DNA of 59,264 bases, from NCBI GenBank assembly GCA_021730905.1, contig JAKFYK010000067.1, forward strand, positions 1-59,264. The letters are read 5' to 3'. Source of the stretch: Betaproteobacteria bacterium. GTDB taxonomy: Bacteria; Pseudomonadota; Gammaproteobacteria; Burkholderiales; SG8-41. Positions 1 to 7,406 of this stretch are shown piece by piece (position 1 is the stretch's first letter; each line of letters opens with the position of its first letter). Both the position numbers and the translations under genes were made by a program. The notes below the pieces were generated by a model that did not search any database, had not been told where the DNA came from, and saw nothing but the letters and a program-made list of their open reading frames with translations.

Positions 1-5
1 CCTAA

Positions 6-33
6 CCCTCCCCCGCCCCAAGGCGGAGGAGGG
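6..33 (-). terminator. GC-rich hairpin downstream of the 75-839 gene
   Basis: CCCTCC at 6-11 pairs with GGAGGG at 28-33, and the CCGCC/GGCGG arms extend the stem around a short CCAA loop. It lies about 40 bp past the stop of the minus-strand gene at 75-839, so it could end that operon. The U-tract on the minus side is very weak, so it may instead be a dispersed hairpin repeat. Confidence 0.4.
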
Positions 34-74
34 AAATAAATTGTCGTTGTATCCGGCGTCTCTAAACCGCCAGA

Positions 75-839
75 CTAAGCTGACCGCAACTTCTTAACCG
101 CTTTCTTGCGCGCGTCCGGCTCCGACAATTTGCGCAGCAGGCTGCCGCAATCCGTGATTTTGGGATCGACGCCCATCACGTCGTAGGCCTGCCACGCCGA
201 CGCCTGCACCGCAGAATACACCGGCTTGCCGAGATCGCGTTCCAGTTGATCCAGTACCTCCAGCGCGCGCAACTGGGTGCAGGCGACGAACACTGCTTCG
301 GATTTGGGTGTGGTGATTTCTTTCACCTTGCGGTAAATCTCTTCCGGCTGGATCTTGGCATGGTCGAACATGTCGAGCATGTCGAAGGTGCCGAGCTTGA
401 CCACGTCGATGCCGTGCGCTTTCAGGAAATGCTTGAGCCGTTCGTTGGTCACCTCGACGTACGGCGTGACGATATCCACTTTCTTGAAGCCGCCCGCCTG
501 CAGGCAAGCCGCCATGCCGCCGGCCGTGGTGACCGTCGGCGCCTTGGTAATCGCCGTCAGTTGCTCGGAAATTTTTTTATTCCACGTCGGGCCTTCAAAA
601 AAGCTGCCGCTGGTGCAACCATAGACCACCACGTCGGGTTCGACCATCGCCACATCGCGCGCTGCAATCTTGCTGGCGTCCTCCATGCTGCGCAGCGTCT
701 CCGGCGTGCCTTCGCGTCCGCCGGCGATGCGCGCGCTGTGCACCGACACGCCGGGCGGCGCAATCTTCCAGAACTCGGTTTCCATGGTGGTGTTGATCGA
801 GGGAACCAGCAAGCCTATGCGTCCGCGCCATCCGTACAT
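75..839 (-). CDS. Arylmalonate decarboxylase / maleate cis-trans isomerase family protein
   Basis: This 254-residue protein belongs to the Asp/Glu racemase superfamily branch that holds maleate isomerase and arylmalonate decarboxylase. The two half-domains each carry the expected cysteine: Cys75 in VVYGCTSGS and Cys187 in VFVACTQLRA. Two cysteines indicate isomerase/racemase-type chemistry, since true arylmalonate decarboxylases keep only one. The N-terminus (GRIGLLVPSINTTME) is the usual family start. It is the last gene of the minus-strand catabolic run, 79 bp after the MDR gene at 919-1908. It may isomerise an unsaturated dicarboxylate linked to that pathway, but the substrate cannot be read from the sequence. 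Confidence 0.75.
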   Translation of the reverse strand: MYGWRGRIGLLVPSINTTMETEFWKIAPPGVSVHSARIAGGREGTPETLRSMEDASKIAARDVAMVEPDVVVYGCTSGSFFEGPTWNKKISEQLTAITKAPTVTTAGGMAACLQAGGFKKVDIVTPYVEVTNERLKHFLKAHGIDVVKLGTFDMLDMFDHAKIQPEEIYRKVKEITTPKSEAVFVACTQLRALEVLDQLERDLGKPVYSAVQASAWQAYDVMGVDPKITDCGSLLRKLSEPDARKKAVKKLRSA

Positions 840-918
840 GTCAGTCTCCGTTTGTGTCTATTGGGTCGATCGGATATTGAAACCGTTTTATAAGCTGCGT
901 GAGGATTCATGTCAAACA

Positions 919-1908
919 TCAGCGTATGGTGATCACGACTTTGCCCAGCACCTTGCGTTGTTGCACCGTGCGCAGCGCCGCGAGAGAATCCTTGAGCGGA
1001 TAAACCGCCATCAGGTGCGGCCTGATCCTGCCCTCGCTGTACAGTGCGAACAGATGGGCCTGTACCTCGCGCACCTTCTCCGGCGTGCGCTCTCGATAAT
1101 CGCTGCTTTGCAGGCCGATGAGCGAGATATTTTTCACCAGCAGGTAGCCCACCTTCACTTCGGGGATGCGCCCGGCGGCGAAACCGATAATCACCAGCCG
1201 ACCGCACCATGCCATGACACGCAAACAGGCGTCGAACACATCACCGCCGACCGAATCCAGCACCAGATCAACACCGCGTTTTCCCACGGCATCAAGCACC
1301 TGTTTGCGAAATGAGTCGCGCAAATCCGCCACATCTGTCCTCATCACGTGATCTGCGCCGTTCTCGCGTGCGACTTGCGCCTTTTCTGCCGAGCTGACCG
1401 CGGCAACCACGATCGCACCCAGCGCTTTCGCGAGTTGCACGCACGCAAGTCCCACGCCGCCCGCCGCGCCCGTGACCAGCACCGTTTCTCCTGCGCGAAA
1501 CTGCCCGCGCTCGAGCAACGCATAGTGTGCCGTGAGATACACCAGCCCCATCGCCGCGCCTTCGGCAAAACTCATTTTCTCGGGCATGGCAAAACACAGC
1601 GCCTCGCGCACCACGCAGCGCTCGGCAAACGCGCCGTGCTCGACCTGCGCAATCACGCGCTCGCCCGGCCTCACGCGCGTGACGCCATCGCCGACCGCAG
1701 CCACCACACCGGCGAGATCCTTGCCCGGCACGAAGGGTCGCGGCGGCAGATGCTGATAGGTTCCGCCGATCACCAGCAGGTCGGGAAAATTCACGCTGGC
1801 GGCATGCACATCGACCAGCACTTCACCCTTGCCGGGTTGGGGATCCGGAAATGCGCCCAAGGAAATTTTTTCCAGCGGGCCGTGTTCATTGACGATTAAC
1901 GCTTGCAT
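919..1908 (-). CDS. Zinc-independent MDR oxidoreductase (NADPH:quinone reductase-like)
   Basis: This 329-residue medium-chain dehydrogenase/reductase has an N-terminal GroES-like domain (residues about 1-120) and a Rossmann domain with the nucleotide loop VTGAAGGVGLACVQLA near residue 145. It lacks the cysteine cluster of zinc alcohol dehydrogenases, which places it with quinone reductases and enoyl reductases. The family transfers hydride from NADPH to quinones or enoyl thioesters. In a CoA-thioester operon a 2-enoyl-CoA reductase role is plausible but is only inferred. Its 5' leader consists of one copy of the AT-rich repeat (1914-1946), which separates it from the upstream CoA-transferase gene. 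Confidence 0.8.
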   Translation of the reverse strand: MQALIVNEHGPLEKISLGAFPDPQPGKGEVLVDVHAASVNFPDLLVIGGTYQHLPPRPFVPGKDLAGVVAAVGDGVTRVRPGERVIAQVEHGAFAERCVVREALCFAMPEKMSFAEGAAMGLVYLTAHYALLERGQFRAGETVLVTGAAGGVGLACVQLAKALGAIVVAAVSSAEKAQVARENGADHVMRTDVADLRDSFRKQVLDAVGKRGVDLVLDSVGGDVFDACLRVMAWCGRLVIIGFAAGRIPEVKVGYLLVKNISLIGLQSSDYRERTPEKVREVQAHLFALYSEGRIRPHLMAVYPLKDSLAALRTVQQRKVLGKVVITIR

Positions 1909-1913
1909 GGAGT

Positions 1914-1946
1914 TATATAAGTACTTGTTTTTATTGATATTTTAAC
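1914..1946 (-). repeat. Dispersed AT-rich repeat, copy R1
   Basis: On the minus strand this reads AAAATATCAATAAAAACAAG followed by TACTTATA. It supplies the TAA stop (…CAATAA) of the gene at 1931-3064 and then forms the leader of the gene starting at 1908. It matches copy R5 at 34718-34751 over about 28 bp with one or two differences. Confidence 0.7.
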
Positions 1947-3064
1947 ATATCATTCGCACTGCCTAACACTGGATAGCCCGCGTCGGATTGCGGGGTACGA
2001 AACACATCAGCTACCGGCACCGGCAATGCCGTGATGGATTTTCCATCCGCGGTGACGGTACGATTAAAAAGTCCGCGCGCTTTGAAGTGCGGATCGTTGA
2101 GCGCTTCTTCGAGCGTGGCCATCACGCAGCAGCACAGGTCCCTGCCGGCAAATCGCGCCTGCCACTCGGCGGCGGTTTTCTCGCCGATGCACCGGGCAAC
2201 GGCGCGCGTGGTGGCCGCGGAATTTTTTTCGTCGTCGCGAAACTCGGGCGCTAGCTCAATCGCGTCGCAAAAATTTTCCCAGAATTTCTGTTCGAGCGGA
2301 GCGGCAGCGATAAACTTGCCGTCACGCGTACGGTATATGAAAAAGCGCGGCGAGCCGCCGGTCACGCGCTCGCCGCCAGGTTTGGGCCACTCGCCCGCAG
2401 CGAGTCCGTTGCCGATCGCCCAGTACAAAAACGTAAACAGATTGTCGCCCATCGCGATATCCAGCTTGCAACCTTTGCCGCCGGCATCCCGCGCACGCAG
2501 CGCCAGCAGAATATTGATCACCGCCGGATAAGTGCCGCCGCCAATATCGGCGATCAGCGCCGGCGGCACTATCGGCGCGCCGTCCTCGCCCGCCGCGAGT
2601 GACAGCATGCCGGACTCGGCGACATAGTTGATGTCGTGCGCCGCGACCTGCGCGCGCGGACCGGTTTGACCGTAGCCGGTAATCGCGCAGTAGATGATGC
2701 GCGGATTGATGGCGTTCAACGCGTCGTAGCCCAACCCCAGCCGATCCATCACGCCGGGGCGGAATTGTTCAACCACCACATCGGCTTCCTTGATGAGCGG
2801 CATCAGCCGCGCGCGCTCGGCGGCATCCTTTAAGTCAATCGCGATGCTTTTCTTGCCGCGATTGAGCATCGCAAAGTTGACGCTGTCGGCGCCGAACTTC
2901 GGCACGTATGAACGCATTTCGTCGCCGCGGCCGGGACGCTCGATCTTGATCACATCGGCCCCCGCTTCAGCGAGAATCAAAGTCGCCAGCGGCCCAGGCA
3001 GCAGGGTGCTGAAATCGAGGACACGGATGCCGGCCAGGGGTTGCTGCGCATTGATGCTGGACAT
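1931..3064 (-). CDS. Family III CoA-transferase / alpha-methylacyl-CoA racemase-like
   Basis: This 377-residue CaiB/BaiF-fold protein is closest in motif layout to alpha-methylacyl-CoA racemase. AAHDINYVAESG carries His143 and LIADIGGG carries Asp173, and their 30-residue spacing matches the His126/Asp156 catalytic pair known from the mycobacterial racemase. The N-terminus RVLDFSTLLPGPLATLILAE is standard for the fold. The protein could epimerise an alpha-branched acyl-CoA or move CoA between acids, and the His/Asp pair favours racemase chemistry. It starts 2 bp after the stop of the 3067-3789 gene, so the two are probably translationally coupled. Its last codons lie inside repeat R1. Confidence 0.8.
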   Translation of the reverse strand: MSSINAQQPLAGIRVLDFSTLLPGPLATLILAEAGADVIKIERPGRGDEMRSYVPKFGADSVNFAMLNRGKKSIAIDLKDAAERARLMPLIKEADVVVEQFRPGVMDRLGLGYDALNAINPRIIYCAITGYGQTGPRAQVAAHDINYVAESGMLSLAAGEDGAPIVPPALIADIGGGTYPAVINILLALRARDAGGKGCKLDIAMGDNLFTFLYWAIGNGLAAGEWPKPGGERVTGGSPRFFIYRTRDGKFIAAAPLEQKFWENFCDAIELAPEFRDDEKNSAATTRAVARCIGEKTAAEWQARFAGRDLCCCVMATLEEALNDPHFKARGLFNRTVTADGKSITALPVPVADVFRTPQSDAGYPVLGSANDMLKYQ

Positions 3065-3066
3065 GG

Positions 3067-3789
3067 CTAGTCGCTGTTGGCGCCCGCAGATGATGCGGGA
3101 AACGGTGAATTGATTTGCACTGGTGCATGCTGCTGCGCCACTGCACGCGCGTGGGCCACGCGCGCCCGGCGCGCCGGCGCGTAGGCCGCATCGCCATACG
3201 CCTCGAACAATTCCTGCGTCACCTCGAAATGATATTCAAGACCGGTACGCTCCAGCAACGCAATCGGACCTTCGGGATATCCCAGTCCGAGTTTCAGCGT
3301 GATATCGAGATCATCGGCAGTCGCAAGGCCTTCATCGAGCCGTGTCAACGCTGCGTTGTAGTACGGACGCACCAGCCGGTCGATGATGCGGCCTGAAAAA
3401 TCCCCGCACACCGCTACCTGCAAACCTGCGCTCTCCAAAACCGCTTTTGCTGCCGCAAGAGCCGCCTCGGAGGTGCGGGGCTGGCGCACCAGTTCCACCA
3501 CATTTGTCGGCGTCGCCGTGCCGAGGCGAAAGCGCGCAAAACCCAGCACGTTGCCGCCTTCCTCGCCGCGCGCCTCGCCCGTATGCACACCCAGGCACTC
3601 GCCATTTAGTTCAATCATTACTGCTGTTTTCCCGGCCACGTCGCGCAGTTCGCTAAAAGCCTTGCCGGCCTCGGCACCCAGTATCACCACTGCATCGCTG
3701 CTGCCGTCGCTACGTGAGACGCCTTTCAACAACGCATGACTGTCCTCGAAGCCGTTGCTGCCGCCGGTATTGATCACGGAATATTGCAC
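3067..3789 (-). CDS. 3-hydroxyacyl-CoA dehydrogenase second half (reduced Rossmann fold + C-terminal domain)
   Basis: This 240-residue protein has no classical NAD-binding GxGxxG. Its C-terminal half (GRIIDRLVRPYYNAALTRLD, then LGLGYPEGPIALLERTG) is a 3HCDH helical domain. The N-terminal half resembles the reduced Rossmann domain that follows the catalytic unit in long PaaH/PaaC-type enzymes. The start is GTG at 3789, one base after the TGA of the 3791-4666 gene. The pair of 291 + 240 residues reproduces one PaaH of about 510 residues cut in two. Either this is a natural split-gene enzyme or a single-base change created the break. The extreme C-terminus (about 30 residues, Ala/Gln/Ser-rich) is not conserved-looking. 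Confidence 0.7.
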   Translation of the reverse strand: MQYSVINTGGSNGFEDSHALLKGVSRSDGSSDAVVILGAEAGKAFSELRDVAGKTAVMIELNGECLGVHTGEARGEEGGNVLGFARFRLGTATPTNVVELVRQPRTSEAALAAAKAVLESAGLQVAVCGDFSGRIIDRLVRPYYNAALTRLDEGLATADDLDITLKLGLGYPEGPIALLERTGLEYHFEVTQELFEAYGDAAYAPARRARVAHARAVAQQHAPVQINSPFPASSAGANSD

Positions 3790-3790
3790 C

Positions 3791-4666
3791 TCAGCCCCCG
3801 AACATCGCGTTGCTTTTATAAGTGTAAAACCCGCGTCCGGTCTTGCGTCCCAACTGCCCCGCCGCGATCATGCGTTTAATCAGCGCCGGCACCGCCGCAC
3901 GCGGCTCGTGTGTGGACGCATACAGCGCTTCGGCTACCAGCAGATGTGTATCCAGCCCGACCAGATCGAGCAACTCCAGCGGCCCCATCGGATAACCAAG
4001 ACCGGTCTTGATTGCACGATCAATGTCGGCCGGCGCGGCCACGCCGGATTCGACCAGCCGTATCGCATCGTTGTTGAACGGCACCAGAAAATAATTCAGG
4101 ATAAAACCGGGGTTGTCCTTGGTCTTCACCGGAATCTGCCCCATCGCCTTACAGAATTTCCATGCCGTCTGAAACGTCTCGTCACTGGTACGCAGACCGG
4201 GCGACATCTCCACCAGTTTCATCAATTGCGCCGGCAGACAAAAATGCATGCCGACGAATTTCTCATCGCGACTGGAACCGGCGGCAATCTCGGTAATAGA
4301 CAGCGTGGACGTGTTGGATGCAAACAGGGTTTGCGGCGGACAAGCCTTGTTCAACTGCGCGAGCAGGTCGTGCTTGACCTTGAGATTTTCGAATACCGCC
4401 TCGATCACGATGTCGCATGCGGCGAGATCGTCGATGCGCGTTGTACTCGTAAGGCTGGACAGGATGGTATCAACCTGATCCTGCGTCAGTTTTTTGCGCT
4501 CGACTGATTTTGCAAAAAAGCCCTCGGTCTGTTTGCGCGCGCGATCCAGCGCCGCCTGTTGCGTGTCGAATACAATCGTCTTGAAACCTGCGCGCGCGGC
4601 GACGATTGCGATGCCAGCACCCATGGTGCCACTGCCCGCTACGCCTACGGTTTTGATGTCACTCAT
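3791..4666 (-). CDS. 3-hydroxybutyryl-CoA-type dehydrogenase
   Basis: This 291-residue NAD-dependent 3-hydroxyacyl-CoA dehydrogenase oxidises a (3S)-3-hydroxyacyl-CoA to the 3-oxo thioester. The dinucleotide loop GSGTMG lies at residues 11-16. The catalytic region has Glu in IEAVFENL near residue 90 and His141 in GMHFCLPAQLMKLVE. The helical C-terminal domain carries GLGYPMGPLELLDLVGLDT. Length is normal for the Hbd/PaaH catalytic unit. It lies 9 bp after the acyl-CoA dehydrogenase gene and 1 bp before the split second half, fitting beta-oxidation of a ring-opened pimelyl-CoA-type product. Confidence 0.85.
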   Translation of the reverse strand: MSDIKTVGVAGSGTMGAGIAIVAARAGFKTIVFDTQQAALDRARKQTEGFFAKSVERKKLTQDQVDTILSSLTSTTRIDDLAACDIVIEAVFENLKVKHDLLAQLNKACPPQTLFASNTSTLSITEIAAGSSRDEKFVGMHFCLPAQLMKLVEMSPGLRTSDETFQTAWKFCKAMGQIPVKTKDNPGFILNYFLVPFNNDAIRLVESGVAAPADIDRAIKTGLGYPMGPLELLDLVGLDTHLLVAEALYASTHEPRAAVPALIKRMIAAGQLGRKTGRGFYTYKSNAMFGG

Positions 4667-4675
4667 CTAAAAAGT

Positions 4676-5842
4676 TTATTTCGTTAAAAAACTGCGTCCG
4701 ATCAATTGCCGGTGGATCTGATTGGTGCCTTCCCATATCTGCGTAATCTTGGCATCGCGCATCAGCCGCTCGACGCGATAATCCTTGATGTAGCCGTAGC
4801 CGCCGTGCAACTGCACCGCGTCGGTGGTGATACGCATGGCGATGTCGGATGCGCGCATCTTGAGCATCGACGACTCGACGCCAAACTCGGTCGCGCCGCC
4901 GTCCACCCTGCGCGCGACGTGCCATAGCCATGCTTCGCACTGCGCGAGATCGGTCGCCATGTCTGCCAGCATGAACTGTATGCCCTGAAACTCAACAATC
5001 CTGCGGCCCGATTGCTTGCGCTCATTGATGTAGTTAACAGCATCCTCGAATGCGGCACGCGCAATGCCCAGCGCGTGCGCTGCAACGCTGGGCCGCGACT
5101 TGTTAAGCGACGCCAGCATTACTTTCAATCCGTCGCCGGGATTGCACAGTAAATTGGCGCGCGGCACGCGGCAGTTATCGAACGCCAGCGTCGCAGTGCT
5201 GGACGCGCGCAAGCCCATCTTGTCCTCCTCGCGCACCACCTTCAATCCCGGCGTGCCTTTCTCCATCACCAGCGCGGAAATCGACGCCTTGCGGTCTTCG
5301 ATTTCACTCCACTTGCCGAACACCAGCAGCAGATCAGCGTGCGCGCCGTTAGTGATAAAAGTCTTGCCGCCGTTGACGATGATAGCGTCGCCGTCGGGCT
5401 TGAATGAGGTTTTCATACCCGTCGCATCGGAGCCCGCGGTGGGCTCGGTAATCACCAGTGACGCCAGCCCGCCCTCCAACAACTTGGGCAGCAGGCGCTG
5501 CTTTTGTTCGTCGTTGCCGAAATCGATCAGCGGTTTCATCGCATGAAAATTCGTCGCCCAGATCACGCCGGTGGATGCGCAGGCTTTACTGATCTCGCGC
5601 ACGCATTCGAGATACGCCGCATATGACATCAACGCGCCGCCATATGCCTCGGGCACGAACATCGCATTCAGGCCCAGTGCGTTGATCGCCTTGATGTTGT
5701 CCCACGGAAATTCCCCGCTGCGGTCATAGGCGGCCGCACGCGGCGCAATCTGGTCGCGCGCGAGTGCGCGCACCGCATCGATCAGCATGCGCTCCTCGCT
5801 GCTGAACGCCACACTGCTGTCGATGCGTTCAAAAACCTTCAT
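4676..5842 (-). CDS. aliB: Acyl-CoA dehydrogenase, likely cyclohexanecarboxyl-CoA dehydrogenase (AliB-like)
   Basis: This 388-residue flavoprotein has the three-part acyl-CoA dehydrogenase architecture. Motifs are VITEPTAGSDATGMKTS (middle domain), QLHGGYGYIKDYRVERLMRD and the C-terminal IWEGTNQIHRQLIGR. The enzyme introduces a C1-C2 double bond into an acyl-CoA. In company with BadI-, BadH-, BadK- and AliA-like neighbours the expected substrate is cyclohexanecarboxyl-CoA, giving cyclohex-1-ene-1-carboxyl-CoA. Family membership is certain; substrate is inferred from context only. The 47-bp gap upstream holds a copy (R2) of the AT-rich repeat. Confidence 0.7.
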   Translation of the reverse strand: MKVFERIDSSVAFSSEERMLIDAVRALARDQIAPRAAAYDRSGEFPWDNIKAINALGLNAMFVPEAYGGALMSYAAYLECVREISKACASTGVIWATNFHAMKPLIDFGNDEQKQRLLPKLLEGGLASLVITEPTAGSDATGMKTSFKPDGDAIIVNGGKTFITNGAHADLLLVFGKWSEIEDRKASISALVMEKGTPGLKVVREEDKMGLRASSTATLAFDNCRVPRANLLCNPGDGLKVMLASLNKSRPSVAAHALGIARAAFEDAVNYINERKQSGRRIVEFQGIQFMLADMATDLAQCEAWLWHVARRVDGGATEFGVESSMLKMRASDIAMRITTDAVQLHGGYGYIKDYRVERLMRDAKITQIWEGTNQIHRQLIGRSFLTK

Positions 5843-5859
5843 GGGCAGCCTTATAAATT

Positions 5860-5884
5860 AGTCAATAAAAACAAATGGTTATGA
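5860..5884 (+). repeat. Dispersed AT-rich repeat, copy R2 (diverged)
   Basis: Reads GTCAATAAAAACAAATGGTT on the plus strand, sharing the TCAATAAAAACAAAT core with R1 and R5. It fills the gap between the BadH-like and AliB-like genes in the opposite orientation to them. Confidence 0.5.
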
Positions 5885-5889
5885 CGTTA

Positions 5890-6639
5890 CTAATGAGCAA
5901 TGCCCTGGCCCCCATCAATGTATATGGTTTCGCCATTCAGGAATGGAATGTCTTCGCAGAAGATCGCCGCCACCAGCCTGGCGACGTCCTGCGGCGTGCC
6001 GTGCTTGCCGCCCGGAATGCGCTTGGCAAGAAATTCACGCAGCGGCCCTTTGAAGGCATCGCGATTGAGATCGGTTTCGATGTAACCCGGCGCTACGTCG
6101 AGCACTCTAATGCCTTTGCTGGCCCACTCCACCGCCAGACAGCGCGTGATCGCCCCGACTGCTGCCTTGGAAGCACAGTACGCCACATTGCGCTTGACGC
6201 CGATCTTGTCGAAGAACGAGCCGATGTTGACGATGACGCCGCCGCCCGCCTTGACGAGATGCGGATAAACCTCGCGGCACGCGGTGAACACTGCCGTCGC
6301 GTTAGTGCTCATTACCTGATGGTAGACATCGAGCGTGAGTTTGTCGCTGGGCGCATCAAGATGAATGCCGGCGTTGTTGACAATGCCGTATATCACGCCG
6401 CATTTCGACGCGATTTCTGAAAACGCCCGTTTGACGCTGACTTCGTCGGTGACATCGCAGCGCGTATTGATGAAACGCGCCGCCAGTTCCGCAGGCACTG
6501 CGACTTCCAGTCCCGTGCCCTTGCGCGTAAGACAGCCCACGGTAAAACCGCGCTGCGCGAGTTCCAGTGCGATGGTCGCGCCGATGCCGCGGCTCGCACC
6601 CGTGACGACTATCGTACCTGTGGTACGTATGGCCGCCAT
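5890..6639 (-). CDS. badH: SDR dehydrogenase, likely 2-hydroxycyclohexanecarboxyl-CoA dehydrogenase (BadH-like)
   Basis: This classical short-chain dehydrogenase of 249 residues has TGASRGIGATIALELA (cofactor loop), NNAGI, the catalytic YCASKAAV and VAPGYIETDLNRD. General family relatives include FabG. Placed directly after a hydratase and next to a BadI-like hydrolase, it most likely oxidises 2-hydroxycyclohexanecarboxyl-CoA to the 2-keto thioester. Its start overlaps the last base of the hydratase gene stop. Assignment to BadH rather than a generic FabG rests on context. Confidence 0.65.
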   Translation of the reverse strand: MAAIRTTGTIVVTGASRGIGATIALELAQRGFTVGCLTRKGTGLEVAVPAELAARFINTRCDVTDEVSVKRAFSEIASKCGVIYGIVNNAGIHLDAPSDKLTLDVYHQVMSTNATAVFTACREVYPHLVKAGGGVIVNIGSFFDKIGVKRNVAYCASKAAVGAITRCLAVEWASKGIRVLDVAPGYIETDLNRDAFKGPLREFLAKRIPGGKHGTPQDVARLVAAIFCEDIPFLNGETIYIDGGQGIAH

Positions 6640-7406
6640 CAGCGATCCTCGAACTTCGGCTTGCGTTTTTCCATGAACGCCGCCATGCCCTCGGCAGCAT
6701 CCCGAGTTTGAAACGCCAGTGTGCCCAGATCAGTTTCTATCTTCAGTCCCTCGTGCAACGGCGTCTCGCTCGCGCGCCTGACCGCATCGCGCGCGAAACC
6801 GAGCACTGGCAGGCTGTAACCGGAAAACTCGCGCGCGAAGGCTACCCCCGCCGCTGTCGCATCGCCATCAACCAAGCGGTTGACCAGCCCGATGCGATGC
6901 GCTTCCTCCGCATCTACGGTGCGGCCGGTCATCACCATCTCCAGCGCGCGCGCCTCGCCCACCACGCGCGGCAGGCGCTGCGTGCCGCCGTAACCAGGGA
7001 TCAGGCCCAGCTTGATTTCGGGCGTGCCCATCTTGGCGTTGCGCGTGGCGAGCCGGAACGTGCACGCGAGCGCGAGCTCCAGTCCTCCGCCGAAGGCATA
7101 GCCGTTGATCACCGCGACCGACGGCATTGGTAGCTTGTCGAGTTTGGCAAAAGTAGCCTGCCCGAATTCGCCACCCTGCTTCTGCGCCATCAGCCCGCGT
7201 CCCGTCAGTTCCTTGATGTCTGCACCAGCGCAAAACGCCTTGGGACCCGCGCCAGTGATAATCAGCGCACGAGCATCACTTTTGGCCACGTCGTCAAGGC
7301 GCACTCCGAGATCGCGGATTAGCGCAAAACTCAGGGCATTGAGCGCGTCCGGGCGGTTCAACGTGATCAGCGCAAATTCTTCAAGGCGCGTCAGCTCAAT
7401 TGCCAT
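6639..7406 (-). CDS. badK: Enoyl-CoA hydratase, likely cyclohex-1-ene-1-carboxyl-CoA hydratase (BadK-like)
   Basis: This 255-residue crotonase-fold protein has the oxyanion-hole segments FCAGADIKE and GYAFGGGLELALACTFRLAT. The second Glu-bearing segment MGTPEIKLGLIPGYGGTQRL is complete, so it should be a functional hydratase. It would add water across the double bond made by the acyl-CoA dehydrogenase. It starts one base before the CoA ligase stop at 7407, so translation is probably coupled. The C-terminal EKRKPKFEDR is the usual crotonase end. Confidence 0.7.
   Translation of the reverse strand: MAIELTRLEEFALITLNRPDALNALSFALIRDLGVRLDDVAKSDARALIITGAGPKAFCAGADIKELTGRGLMAQKQGGEFGQATFAKLDKLPMPSVAVINGYAFGGGLELALACTFRLATRNAKMGTPEIKLGLIPGYGGTQRLPRVVGEARALEMVMTGRTVDAEEAHRIGLVNRLVDGDATAAGVAFAREFSGYSLPVLGFARDAVRRASETPLHEGLKIETDLGTLAFQTRDAAEGMAAFMEKRKPKFEDR

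Noticed and set aside
3785..3793. TGA at 3791-3793 as a second selenocysteine codon joining the two dehydrogenase halves
   Set aside because: The second half is in a different frame from the TGA, so readthrough would not join them, and no Sec motif is present.
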